The notes beneath the pieces were generated by a model. It searched no databases. It was not told the origin of the DNA and saw nothing but the letters and a program-made list of their open reading frames with translations. This document shows, piece after piece, positions 9,686-23,131 of a stretch of DNA of 64,000 nucleotides (its first letter is position 1; every line of letters starts with the position of its first letter). The translations under genes were made by a program, and so were the position numbers. The stretch is taken from positions 212,001 to 276,000 of the forward strand of contig NZ_CP142850.1 of the NCBI RefSeq assembly GCF_036287235.1. The letters are read 5' to 3'. This stretch comes from Exiguobacterium sp. 9-2. Its GTDB lineage: Bacteria > Bacillota > Bacilli > Exiguobacteriales > Exiguobacteriaceae.

Positions 9686-9835
9686 TCACCGCTTTGTGGT
9701 TTGTGTTTTGTTTAGCTTCGATAATGCTTGCTCATAGCGATCCAGTACACGATCTGCAACCGGTTTCAGCTCTTTTGAAAGCACAGCGAATTGCAATTCA
9801 CGCGATCGTGTCGATCGGTTCATAGCATTCCCCAT
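9686..9835 (-). CDS. Hypothetical 49-residue basic protein
   Basis: Short gene read directly from the complement: it starts MGNAMNRSTRSRELQF and ends ALSKLNKTQTTKR. Two signals support it. A near-perfect ribosome binding site TAAGGAGG stands seven bases before the ATG, and a strong terminator follows 18 bases after the stop. The product is predicted to be a mostly helical, basic, soluble protein (net positive, no hydrophobic segment). I do not recognise a family. It lies after hemQ on the same strand with a gap of about 90 bases, so it may have its own promoter or be the tail of the hemQ transcript. Function unknown. Confidence 0.7.
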   Translation of the reverse strand: MGNAMNRSTRSRELQFAVLSKELKPVADRVLDRYEQALSKLNKTQTTKR

Positions 9836-9927
9836 GGTAATTCCTCCTTACGTCATTCAACTTACTGTTTTATAGCCGCAAGGAGTATATTCCCATGAGA
9901 TATTTCAATCAAACGTCATTCAACACA

Positions 9928-10704
9928 TTAAAGTGCAAAATGAGTATTTAATTGTTCACTTTCGAGACGGTTACCGATGAAGAATTCACCGAACTCGCCA
10001 TATTTCGCGCTGACTTCATCAAAACGCATTTCGTAGACGATTTTCTTGAACTGAAGAATGTCATCTGAGAAGAGCGTAACGCCCCATTCCCAATCGTCAA
10101 ATCCAGTTGATCCACCGATGATTTGCTGAATCTTCCCAGCGTAACTCCGACCGATCATACCGTGACGATACATGAGCTCTTTTCGTTTCTCCATTGAGAG
10201 TGTATACCAGTTATCGCCATCGCGACGTGACTTGCTCATTGGATAGAAGCAGATGTGCTTCGCTTGTGGCAGGATCGGATAGAGGCGGTCACGCACATAT
10301 GGATTCTCGTATGGGTTTCCTTCGCCTGAACCACGGTACGTACCAAGTTCGACGACAGAGACATAAGAATATGTTGGAACCAAATAATCATATAGATCGA
10401 GTTTCTGCATCTTGACTTCGACGTCTTGGATTTGTTCCATCGTAGGACGAAGAACCATCAAGACGAGATCTGCTTTTTGACCAATGATCGTATAAAGTGC
10501 GTGGCTTCCGTCTTTAGCTTCTTCCACACCAGAAAGCTCTGCGAGGAAGGCTTGGAACTCTTCAATCATGCGCGCGCGCTCTGTCGCGTCGACTTGTTTT
10601 AAGCGTGACCAATCGATCCGGCGAAAATCATGTAATGTATACCAGCCGTCGAGTGTTTCAGCGGCTTGTTGCGTAGCAGTCGGTTCAGATGTTTGGTGTT
10701 GCAT
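9928..10704 (-). CDS. hemQ: Coproheme decarboxylase (hydrogen peroxide-dependent heme synthase)
   Basis: Last enzyme of the coproporphyrin-dependent heme pathway; it converts coproheme III to heme b by two oxidative decarboxylations. It has the chlorite dismutase fold and 258 residues. The catalytic Tyr154 and Lys158 are in FYPMSKSRR and the proximal heme ligand His181 is in [14 protein letters not shown]; the 27-residue spacing between Tyr and His equals that of the Staphylococcus enzyme (Y145, H172). I chose the ATG giving MQHQTSE because AGGAGGTCATCTC stands before it, although the frame is open for 36 codons further. The divergent pta gene is also its neighbour in Bacillus. Confidence 0.95.
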   Translation of the reverse strand: MQHQTSEPTATQQAAETLDGWYTLHDFRRIDWSRLKQVDATERARMIEEFQAFLAELSGVEEAKDGSHALYTIIGQKADLVLMVLRPTMEQIQDVEVKMQKLDLYDYLVPTYSYVSVVELGTYRGSGEGNPYENPYVRDRLYPILPQAKHICFYPMSKSRRDGDNWYTLSMEKRKELMYRHGMIGRSYAGKIQQIIGGSTGFDDWEWGVTLFSDDILQFKKIVYEMRFDEVSAKYGEFGEFFIGNRLESEQLNTHFAL

Positions 10705-11048
10705 GAGATGACCTCCTGAGTCTGAAATAAATTGTCTTTTTCCATATCCTATCTTATCACATTCTATTAAAAGGCTTCGTCTTAAAAGGTTTTGTCCATG
10801 AGATCGTAACACATGAAAAAAGCAGAGAGTGGGTAAAAGGGATAGGGGGTCCTGTTTTTCTCGAAAACGGCTTCTGTACTATTTTATAAAAAAGCTGTAG
10901 TAGTCGATGAATATGGCTTCAGTGCTTTTGTTAGATAACTTTTTTGCAAATTGTTTTAACAACGATTGAGAACTGTGTATAATAAACGGTGGAAAAGAAA
11001 ATGGATCAAATCGACGTCGTCGTGTTTACCTAAAAAGGAGAGAAACTC
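10705..11048. promoter_or_regulatory. hemQ-pta divergent intergenic region
   Basis: This 344-base region has no gene I can support. It must hold the promoters of hemQ and pta. On the plus strand TATAAT lies at 10978-10983, 66 bases before the pta start, but only a weak -35 candidate (TTTAAC, 10955-10960) stands at 17 bases. I did not find a convincing CcpA site here, although pta is CcpA-activated in Bacillus. Confidence 0.4.
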
Positions 11049-12035
11049 ATGCAATTATTCGATATGTTAGAACAAAAGATTAAAGCGCACCAACCGAAAA
11101 TCGTCTTCCCAGAAGGAATTGACGCGCGTGTTCTCGGCGCAGCTGTCCGTTTGAAGAAAGACGGTCTTGTCACACCGGTCGTCATCGGACCGCGTGCACA
11201 AATTGAAGAAACAGCAACAGCGAACGGCATCGATGTAACTGGACTTGATACAATTGATCCTGCTTCTTACGCTGGCATTGATGAGCTCGTCGCATCGTTC
11301 GTTGAGCGTCGTAAAGGGAAAGCAACAGAAGAACAAGCACGTGCTGTCATCTTAAAAGATGTGAACACGTTCGGTACAATGCTTGTTCACACTGGACAAG
11401 CAGAAGGTCTCGTATCGGGTGCGATGCACGCGACAGGTGATACAGTTCGCCCGGCACTTCAAATCATCAAAATGCAAGAAGGCTATAAAAAAACATCTGG
11501 CGTCTTCATCATGGTTCGTGACGATGAGCAATACGTCTTCGCAGACTGCGCGATCAACATCGCACCGGATGCGAACGATCTAGCAGAGAACGCGATCGCA
11601 TCTGCGAAAACAGCGAAAACATTCGGGATCGATCCGAAAGTCGCATTGCTCAGCTTCTCAACAAAAGGTTCAGCAAAATCACCAGAGACAGAGCGTGTCG
11701 TTGAAGCAACGCGTATCGCAAAAGAACGCGCACCAGAACTTGCGATCGATGGCGAACTTCAATTTGATGCTGCTTTCGTTCCAAGTGTCGCAAAATCAAA
11801 AGCACCAGAATCAGATGTCGCGGGTCAAGCGAACGTCTTCATCTTTCCAAGTCTTGAAGCTGGAAACATTGGCTACAAAATCGCACAACGTCTTGGTGGC
11901 TTCGAAGCAATCGGTCCGATCCTTCAAGGTTTGAACAAACCGGTCAACGATCTTTCACGCGGTTGTAACGAAGAAGATGTCTACAAACTCGCGATCATCA
12001 CGGCGGCACAAGCGGTCGAAGAACGCCAAGCCTAA
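11049..12035 (+). CDS. pta: Phosphate acetyltransferase
   Basis: Interconverts acetyl-CoA and acetyl phosphate, the first step of overflow acetate formation with acetate kinase. The 328-residue length is typical of the short class I enzymes of Firmicutes without the DRTGG extension. Motifs that mark the family include KIVFPEGIDARVLGAA near the N-terminus, MLVHTGQAEGLVSGAMHATGDTVRPALQ in the middle and the C-terminal PVNDLSRGCNEEDVYKLAIITAAQA. The start has AAAAGGAGAG upstream. It is a single-gene unit between hemQ and the purine riboswitch. Confidence 0.96.
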   Translation: MQLFDMLEQKIKAHQPKIVFPEGIDARVLGAAVRLKKDGLVTPVVIGPRAQIEETATANGIDVTGLDTIDPASYAGIDELVASFVERRKGKATEEQARAVILKDVNTFGTMLVHTGQAEGLVSGAMHATGDTVRPALQIIKMQEGYKKTSGVFIMVRDDEQYVFADCAINIAPDANDLAENAIASAKTAKTFGIDPKVALLSFSTKGSAKSPETERVVEATRIAKERAPELAIDGELQFDAAFVPSVAKSKAPESDVAGQANVFIFPSLEAGNIGYKIAQRLGGFEAIGPILQGLNKPVNDLSRGCNEEDVYKLAIITAAQAVEERQA

Positions 12036-12053
12036 GCACAGTGTGAAAAAGTC

Positions 12054-12081
12054 TTTACTTTTTCGCTAAACCCCGTACAAT
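12054..12081 (+). promoter_or_regulatory. Predicted SigA promoter of xpt-pbuX
   Basis: TTTACT, 16 bases, TACAAT, about 40 bases before the riboswitch aptamer, as expected for a leader-regulated operon. Pattern match only. Confidence 0.45.
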
Positions 12082-12121
12082 GGTACACATCACGAAAATC
12101 ACGAAACGTAAACGTATAGCA

Positions 12122-14164
<2,043 letters not shown>

Positions 14165-14181
14165 CAATTGTAACTTTCCGA

Positions 14182-14228
14182 AAGGAGCTATCCTGTATAC
14201 TACATAGTAGCAGGTAGTTCCTTTTTTA
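14182..14228 (+). terminator. Rho-independent terminator after pbuX
   Basis: Long imperfect stem opening GGAGCTATCCTG and closing CAGGTAGTTCC, followed by six T residues. Confidence 0.8.
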
Positions 14229-14284
14229 TACTGCTAACGTAATCAGAATATTCCGAGTATGTGGATTTAGTGAAAAATATACAT

Positions 14285-14322
14285 TGAAAACGTTTACAAA
14301 ATCGACACATCTTCTTTATACT
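14285..14322 (+). promoter_or_regulatory. Promoter with overlapping consensus CcpA (cre) site
   Basis: TGAAAACGTTTACA at 14285-14298 matches the cre consensus TGWAANCGNTNWCA at every position. The -35 hexamer TTTACA (14293-14298) lies inside it and TATACT (14317-14322) follows after 18 bases. A CcpA dimer bound here would block RNA polymerase, so repression of the permease gene on preferred sugars is the expected outcome. The start codon is 63 bases further. Confidence 0.75.
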
Positions 14323-14384
14323 GACAACGTAGCGGTACGGGGAACTGCTAAGAAACAAACAGAGACTGGAAGGACGTCGTAAAA

Positions 14385-15761
14385 ATGAAACAACAGACAG
14401 AGTTGAATCGGGGACTGGAAGAACGTCACATTACACTCATGTCGCTGGGGGCGGCAATCGGTGTTGGACTCTTCCTCGGATCAGCGAAAGCGATCCAATT
14501 GGCAGGTCCAGGGATCTTACTTGGTTATCTTATCGGTGGTGTCATCATTTTCATTATCATGCGAGCACTTGGGGAGCTTGCAGTGCGGGAGCCGATCGCT
14601 GGTAGTTTTGCGGAATATGCCCGAAAGTATGTCAGTCCATTAGCTGGTTTTTTAACGGGTTGGAATTATTGGTTACTCTGGATTTTTACGTGTATGGCGG
14701 AAATCACAGCAGTCGGTATTTACATGAAAGTATGGTTCCCGGATTCCCAGGGGTGGGTATGGGCGCTAGCAGCACTTGTCTTGATGACAAGCATCAACTT
14801 CATTGCTGTTAAATTTTATGGTGAATTCGAATTTTGGTTTGCGTTGATTAAAATCGTCGCGATCGTCGCCATGATCATCTTAGGAACTTTGACGATCGTC
14901 ATTGGTCTTGGAAACGGCGGCACACCGGTTGGGATTTCGAACCTTTGGTCACATGGTGGATTCCTGCCGAACGGATTCGGTGGAGTACTCCTTGCCATGC
15001 AGATGGTCATGTTTGCCTTCTTAGGAATTGAAGTGATTGGGGTCACAGCAGGGGAAGCGAAGAACCCGAAAAAAACGATTCGAAAAGCTGTTAACAACGT
15101 CTTCCTTCGAATCTTAGTATTCTACATCGGGGCGCTCTTCGTCATTTTATCGATTTATCCATGGGATCAAGTCGGTGCGAACAACAGCAGTCCGTTCGTA
15201 TTATTATTTGATTCACTTGGCATTCCGGCAGCAGCCGGCATCATTAACTTCGTTGTCTTAACGGCAGCACTCTCGTCATGTAACTCGGGTATCTTCTCGA
15301 CAGCCCGGATGATGATGAACTTATCCGAGAACAGTGAAGCACCACGTCGTTTCTCGAAAATCTCGAAAAACGGTGTTCCGGCACTGGCGACGATTCTTTC
15401 AGGTGTCGCATTGCTCGTCGGTGTCGCTTTGAACTATTTCTTACCGGAAGACGTCTTTGCGATCGTTACGAGTATTGCGACGTTTGGCGCCGTCTGGACG
15501 TGGGCAATGATTCTAATCGCTCAGATGCGAGCACGGAAAGTACACGGTTCAGCAGAATTTGGTGTTCCGTTCTTCCCGATTGCGAACTATATCGCCCTCG
15601 CGGCGCTTGCCGGTGTCATCGTCTTGATGGCATTTGACGCAAGTACACGGATCGCTCTGGTCGTTGGACCACTCTGGTATGCGATTCTGATTGCTGTCTA
15701 TTATGCACGGGGAATGCATAAGGAGACACGTCAGTCGACGCGTCAGGCATCAGGAGAATAA
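14385..15761 (+). CDS. Amino acid permease, APC superfamily (AAT family)
   Basis: Proton-coupled amino acid importer of 458 residues with about twelve membrane segments. The N-terminus LNRGLEERHITLMSLGAAIGVGLFLGSAKAI holds the GAAIGVGLF substrate-backbone motif of the family, and ALSSCNSGIFSTARMMMNLSE is the conserved segment of helix 8. It resembles the AnsP/AapA/proline permease group; the substrate cannot be fixed from sequence. It is a single-gene unit with a consensus CcpA site over its promoter, which suggests that the amino acid serves as a secondary carbon or nitrogen source. Confidence 0.9.
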   Translation: MKQQTELNRGLEERHITLMSLGAAIGVGLFLGSAKAIQLAGPGILLGYLIGGVIIFIIMRALGELAVREPIAGSFAEYARKYVSPLAGFLTGWNYWLLWIFTCMAEITAVGIYMKVWFPDSQGWVWALAALVLMTSINFIAVKFYGEFEFWFALIKIVAIVAMIILGTLTIVIGLGNGGTPVGISNLWSHGGFLPNGFGGVLLAMQMVMFAFLGIEVIGVTAGEAKNPKKTIRKAVNNVFLRILVFYIGALFVILSIYPWDQVGANNSSPFVLLFDSLGIPAAAGIINFVVLTAALSSCNSGIFSTARMMMNLSENSEAPRRFSKISKNGVPALATILSGVALLVGVALNYFLPEDVFAIVTSIATFGAVWTWAMILIAQMRARKVHGSAEFGVPFFPIANYIALAALAGVIVLMAFDASTRIALVVGPLWYAILIAVYYARGMHKETRQSTRQASGE

Positions 15762-15807
15762 GCGTATAGATGAATGGAATGGAAACGAGATACGAGATGA
15801 TCTCGAT

Positions 15808-15842
15808 AAACTGAGTCCGGTAAATACTGGACTCAGTTTTTT
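15808..15842 (+). terminator. Rho-independent terminator after the amino acid permease gene
   Basis: Stem AAACTGAGTCC with GGACTCAGTTT and a following T run. Confidence 0.88.
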
Positions 15843-15859
15843 AGCATTAAAATATATTT

Positions 15860-15909
15860 TGAAAGCGCTTCATAAATGAGTTGACGCCACACTGATTCCG
15901 TCGTATTCT
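15860..15909 (+). promoter_or_regulatory. Promoter of the beta-glucoside operon with cre-like site
   Basis: TTGACG (15881-15886), 17 bases, TATTCT (15904-15909) is a good SigA promoter. Just upstream, TGAAAGCGCTTCAT (15860-15873) fits the looser cre pattern WTGNAANCGNWNNCW with one mismatch. Transcripts from here would begin just before the first antiterminator element. Confidence 0.65.
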
Positions 15910-15934
15910 AATAGGGAAAAGAATAAACCATTCA

Positions 15935-16016
15935 GGATTGTTACTGCAAAAGCAGGCAAAACCTAAATTGATATCTGTTGCGTGTTGCGGCGATGGATAT
16001 GAATTTAGGTTTTTTC
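15935..16016 (+). promoter_or_regulatory. Ribonucleic antiterminator (RAT) and overlapping terminator, first copy
   Basis: The element GGATTGTTACTGC ... GCAGGCAAAACC at 15935-15963 is a near-consensus binding site for BglG/LicT-type antiterminators. Its 3' end overlaps the start of a terminator: AAACCTAAATT (15958-15968) pairs with AATTTAGGTTT and a T run follows. Binding of the dimeric antiterminator should stabilise the RAT hairpin and let transcription proceed into the antiterminator gene itself. Confidence 0.92.
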
Positions 16017-16055
16017 TTTTCAATTCGATGCTCAAGGGTGGAGGTGAAAGATTCC

Positions 16056-16907
16056 ATGCAGATCGTGAAAGTGTTTAATAATAACGTGGTGGCGATTGAA
16101 TCGAATGGGCAAGAACACGTCGTCATGGGGCGAGGAATCGCGTTTCAAAAACGAATGGGTGATGTGATTGACGAATCACGGATTGAAAAAACCTTTACGC
16201 TCGAGAGTAAAGAGAGTCGAGAACGATTTATCGATTTTTTAAATGAGATGCCACAAGCTGAAATCGAAACAGTCAAGGAAATCGTTAAGATGGCAGAAGC
16301 GAGGCTCAACAAATCGCTTCATGACACGATTTACGTAACGCTAGCCGACCACATTCATTATGCGCTATCACGATATGCGGAGGGAATTGTGATTCGAAAT
16401 CCGCTCGTCTGGGAAGTCAAACGATTTTATGGTCCGGAATTTGCCGCTGGAAAAGAGGCAGTTCGACTCGTCAATGAACGGCATGCAGTTCACTTGGAAG
16501 AAGAAGAAGCGGTCTCGATTGCGTTGCACTTCGTCAATGCGTCGATGTCTGGAGTCAAGGGGGAGAGCCTGCATATCGTTACGGAAATGACGAAAGCGAC
16601 ACAGGCGATCATGACGATCATCACGTATCACTTCCAAGTAGAATTGGATGAGGAATCTCACGCATACGCTCGCTTTTTAACGCATTTGAAATTTTTTGTA
16701 CAACGGATTGTTTCAAAAACGATGCTAAAAGTTGGTGGAGACGAGGAATTATATGAAATGGTCAAATCGCGTTATCCACTCGCATTTAATTGCGTCGAGA
16801 AAATTGCTAATTTGATTACAGGCAAGTATGACTATGAAGTATCGAAAGATGAGCGACTCTATTTAATGATTCATATCGAAAATTTGATGAAACAGAATCA
16901 ATCCTAA
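16056..16907 (+). CDS. licT: BglG/LicT family transcription antiterminator
   Basis: RNA-binding antiterminator of 283 residues that opens the beta-glucoside operon when its sugar is present. The N-terminal CAT RNA-binding domain is MQIVKVFNNNVVAIESNGQEHVVMGRGIAFQKRMGD (1-55 in all), followed by two PTS regulation domains; PRD1 has ADHIHYALSRY and PRD2 has ARFLTHLKFFVQRI and LMIHIENL, with conserved His that are phosphorylated by HPr or the EIIB in this family. I chose the ATG after GGAGGTGAAAG, which gives the standard N-terminus. RAT elements lie on both sides of the gene, so it likely controls itself as well as bglP. Confidence 0.93.
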   Translation: MQIVKVFNNNVVAIESNGQEHVVMGRGIAFQKRMGDVIDESRIEKTFTLESKESRERFIDFLNEMPQAEIETVKEIVKMAEARLNKSLHDTIYVTLADHIHYALSRYAEGIVIRNPLVWEVKRFYGPEFAAGKEAVRLVNERHAVHLEEEEAVSIALHFVNASMSGVKGESLHIVTEMTKATQAIMTIITYHFQVELDEESHAYARFLTHLKFFVQRIVSKTMLKVGGDEELYEMVKSRYPLAFNCVEKIANLITGKYDYEVSKDERLYLMIHIENLMKQNQS

Positions 16908-20312
<3,405 letters not shown>

Positions 20313-20319
20313 AAAGATA

Positions 20320-20362
20320 AAGCCCTAAAAGCGGACTAGAAGCGTCTGCTTTTAGGGCTTTA
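20320..20362 (+). terminator. Rho-independent terminator of the beta-glucoside operon
   Basis: Stem AAGCCCTAAAAGC and GCTTTTAGGGCTT with an inner GAC/GTC pairing, followed by a short T-rich tail. Confidence 0.85.
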
Positions 20363-20530
20363 ATATGTAATGTGGAATTGAACTTAAATGAATCTATATC
20401 TTTGTTGTCGATCTCCGAACCATTTGGATTCTGCTTTATAAAATAAGAGGATTCCTATAATACGGTTTCGTTTTGTTTTAACGATAGATTTGCTACACTT
20501 ACGACAGAACCATACAGGAGGTCATACGAG

Positions 20531-20830
20531 ATGAAAACGATTCATGTAGATGAATTACAAGAGCGATTAGAGGCAGGTGAGGCGTTGCATGTCGTCGACG
20601 TCCGTGAGCAGGATGAATACGATGCAGGACATATTCCGAACGTCCGCTTCCTTCCGATGTCTGAGATCGGCGAACGCTATACGGAATTGCAAGAAGGCGA
20701 AACCTACTACTTGATCTGTAAAGCGGGTGCGCGGAGCGAAAACGTCGGTCGTTTCCTCGAGCAATATGGATACGACATCGTCAACGTCGAAGGCGGTATG
20801 ATGAACTGGAAGGGCGATCAAGAAGCATAA
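20531..20830 (+). CDS. Rhodanese-like domain protein
   Basis: Single-domain sulfurtransferase of 99 residues, able in principle to pass a sulfane sulfur to cyanide or thiol acceptors. The fold motifs VVDVREQDEYDAGHIPN (21-37) and the active-site loop YYLICKAGARSENVG with Cys63 are intact. CAGGAGG stands nine bases before the ATG. It is a monocistronic gene between terminators, so context gives no hint of the sulfur acceptor. Cytoplasmic, no signal peptide. Confidence 0.92.
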   Translation: MKTIHVDELQERLEAGEALHVVDVREQDEYDAGHIPNVRFLPMSEIGERYTELQEGETYYLICKAGARSENVGRFLEQYGYDIVNVEGGMMNWKGDQEA

Positions 20831-20848
20831 GGTAAGCGTTACCAAGGA

Positions 20849-20876
20849 AGACGACTCGAACTGAGTCGTCTTTTTT
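20849..20876 (+). terminator. Rho-independent terminator after the rhodanese gene
   Basis: Stem AGACGACTC, loop GAACT, GAGTCGTCT, then six T residues. Confidence 0.9.
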
Positions 20877-20910
20877 CATGTGAACTAGTACACGTTTATC
20901 GATTTTTCTA

Positions 20911-20938
20911 TGAACATTTTTCGTTATTCTTCCGATAG
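20911..20938 (+). promoter_or_regulatory. SigD-like motility promoter of the chemoreceptor gene
   Basis: TGAA, 16 bases, TCCGATAG. The SigD consensus is TAAA, about 15 bases, GCCGATAT; the match is three of four and six of eight. It ends 45 bases before the start of a chemoreceptor gene, the class of gene SigD normally reads. Confidence 0.6.
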
Positions 20939-20983
20939 AGAAGGTAGAATAGCGAGTCCTTGCACTCGAGAATGGAGTGACAC

Positions 20984-22963
20984 ATGGAACAAAAGATCAA
21001 ACGAACAATGAGCATCAAACAAAAATTAATCGTGACATCCATTCTACTTTTGATGATTCCTGCATTAGTAATCGGCTTTGTCGCATATGACCTCGCGAAA
21101 CAAAAGATGACGGAACAGATTCTTCAATCTGCTCATAGTGGAGTCGACCGGATGAATGATGAGATTCAAAACATCATTGATCCGATGCGGCGCGATGTCG
21201 CCTTTTTTGCGGACCGAATTGACGGAACGCTCTATCAAAAAGGAAAACAAAATGCTGCGTTAAAGGAAAAAATGACTGAATATCTCGATATGCATCCGCA
21301 GGCGGCGAACATCTATTTCGCGACGACGGACGGGGATATGAATATTTTCCCGGAACAGGTCATGCCAGATGATTATGATCCACGGGAACGCTCGTGGTAT
21401 CAATCGGCAGAAGCAGCAGGTGGCAAGGTCGTCATCACGGATCCGTACGTCGATGCTGCCTCGAACAAGATGATGGTCACGCTCTCGCAGACGACTGGTA
21501 ACGGAAAAGGTGTCGTGGCGATTGATGTCGATGTCGACCGGATCGCGGAAATCGCGAAAAAGATCAAAATCGGAAAAGAAGGATACGTAATGATTCTTGA
21601 TTCTACGAAAAAAATCGTTACGCATCCGACATTAAAACCAGGTGAGAAAGCGACAGGCAAATGGGTGTCATCACTTTACGCTAACCCAGCAGGGCAATTT
21701 GGCTATGAGTTTGAAAACAAAGGCAAACAGATGGACTTCATGACGAACGACCTGACGAAGTGGAAGGTTGCCGGAACACTGTACGATCATGAAATCACGG
21801 ATGCGACATCGAGTATTCTTTGGACGACGCTTGTTGTCATCGGCGGGATGTTGCTCGTCGCAGCCATCTTCATCTACTTCATTCTTCGCTCGATTCTTCG
21901 CCCACTCGGTCATTTAACACGTGGAGCAGAACGGATTCAATCTGGTGATTTGACGGAGCCCGTCATCGTTGAATCAAATGATGAAGTGGGGAAAGTGGCG
22001 CAAAGCTTTAACGTCATGGTTGACTCACTCCGTTCGATCATCATTAATCTCGATCAGTCGATTACACAAGTAGCTGGCTCTTCTCAGGAATTGATGGCGA
22101 ACTCAGCTCAGACGACATCGGCATCGGAACAGATCGCGGGATCGATTCAACAGGTCGCAGCAGGGGCGGATCAATCGAAACGCCAACTCGATGCGAATGC
22201 TGTTTCGCTCCAATCGATTACAGCAGGCATCATGCGAATCGCTGAGAGCTCAACCGATGTCTCGGAATTGTCACGTTCAACGGCAACAGAAGCCGAGAAT
22301 GGAACAGTTGCTGTGCTGAAGAACGTTGAGCAGATGAAAGAAATCGATGCTTCTGTTCAGAACTTCGGTGGTGTCATCAGCTCACTCGCCCATCGTTCGA
22401 ATGAAATCGGAAAAATCGTCGATGTCATCAACGGTATCGCTGAGCAAACGAACTTGTTAGCACTGAACGCAGCGATCGAAGCAGCACGCGCAGGCGAAAA
22501 TGGAAAAGGATTCGCTGTCGTCGCGAGTGAAGTGCGTAAACTAGCAGAGCAATCACAGGATTCAACGAAACAGATTGCACAGCTGATTCAAAACATTAAA
22601 CAGGAGACGGATCAGTCGGTCACGATGATGAAGGAAGTCTCAGGACAGACGAAAGCCGGTTTGTCGACGACAGAAGCATCAGCAGAGCGTTTCCAAAAGA
22701 TTCTCGAACGAACGCAGGAAATGACGCCACGGATCGAAGACGTGACGGCGACTGTCGAAGAAATTGCAGCGAACGTCCAAGAAGTATCTGCGTCAGCGAC
22801 GGAAATCGCACATATCGCGCAAGAGAATTCGTCCGCTTCGAAACAAGTCGCAGCGACGACGGAAGAACAGTTGAGTGCGATGGAAGAGATTTCGCAATCC
22901 GCCAAAGTATTATCCGATATGGCGGAAGAACTACAGGTACTCGTTGCCCGTTTCCGTGTTTAA
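20984..22963 (+). CDS. Methyl-accepting chemotaxis protein with dCache sensor domain
   Basis: Membrane chemoreceptor of 659 residues. A first membrane segment (about 14-35) and a second (about 286-306) bracket an extracellular double Cache domain. Within it R136, W138, Y139 (RERSWY), Y155, D157 (DPYVD) and D181 (AIDVD) match the pattern known for amino-acid-binding dCache domains. A HAMP domain follows (about 306-360) and the signalling hairpin [40 protein letters not shown] is intact. The expected partners are CheW and CheA. A SigD-like promoter stands upstream and a terminator downstream. Amino acid sensing is inferred from the motif. Confidence 0.92.
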   Translation: MEQKIKRTMSIKQKLIVTSILLLMIPALVIGFVAYDLAKQKMTEQILQSAHSGVDRMNDEIQNIIDPMRRDVAFFADRIDGTLYQKGKQNAALKEKMTEYLDMHPQAANIYFATTDGDMNIFPEQVMPDDYDPRERSWYQSAEAAGGKVVITDPYVDAASNKMMVTLSQTTGNGKGVVAIDVDVDRIAEIAKKIKIGKEGYVMILDSTKKIVTHPTLKPGEKATGKWVSSLYANPAGQFGYEFENKGKQMDFMTNDLTKWKVAGTLYDHEITDATSSILWTTLVVIGGMLLVAAIFIYFILRSILRPLGHLTRGAERIQSGDLTEPVIVESNDEVGKVAQSFNVMVDSLRSIIINLDQSITQVAGSSQELMANSAQTTSASEQIAGSIQQVAAGADQSKRQLDANAVSLQSITAGIMRIAESSTDVSELSRSTATEAENGTVAVLKNVEQMKEIDASVQNFGGVISSLAHRSNEIGKIVDVINGIAEQTNLLALNAAIEAARAGENGKGFAVVASEVRKLAEQSQDSTKQIAQLIQNIKQETDQSVTMMKEVSGQTKAGLSTTEASAERFQKILERTQEMTPRIEDVTATVEEIAANVQEVSASATEIAHIAQENSSASKQVAATTEEQLSAMEEISQSAKVLSDMAEELQVLVARFRV

Positions 22964-22975
22964 ATGATCAAATCA

Positions 22976-23011
22976 AAAAAAGGCAAGGAAGCCCGTCTTC
23001 CTTGCTTTTTT
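22976..23011 (+). terminator. Rho-independent terminator after the chemoreceptor gene
   Basis: Stem GCAAGGAAG, loop CCCGT, CTTCCTTGC, then six T residues. Confidence 0.9.
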
Positions 23012-23026
23012 GTCTGTCAACATTCG

Positions 23027-23054
23027 GTGACAAACGGAACAAATAGCTTATAAT
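23027..23054 (+). promoter_or_regulatory. Predicted SigA promoter of the DUF2157 operon
   Basis: GTGACA, 16 bases, TATAAT: five of six and six of six matches. The transcript would have a 5' leader of about 70 bases that holds an inverted repeat. Confidence 0.65.
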
Positions 23055-23077
23055 CCCTGTGAATCCGGGCTTGAGAC

Positions 23078-23113
23078 AGTGTTAAATCGGGAATTTAATT
23101 AGTATCTAACACT
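23078..23113 (+). repeat. Inverted repeat in the DUF2157 leader
   Basis: AGTGTTA and TAACACT, seven bases each, with 22 bases between. It ends four bases before the AAGGAGGTG ribosome binding site. It could be an operator or an RNA hairpin that limits translation; nothing further supports either. Confidence 0.4.
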
Positions 23114-23131
23114 TCGAAGGAGGTGGGTACG

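Noticed and set aside
12044-12065. GAAAAAG-TCTTTA-CTTTTTC after pta as a terminator
   Set aside because: The stem is entirely A-T except the ends and is weak; it overlaps the probable -35 of xpt.
12090-12115. Repeated CACGAAA before the purine riboswitch as a PurR box
   Set aside because: The match to the inverted PurBox pair is weak and the orientation is tandem.
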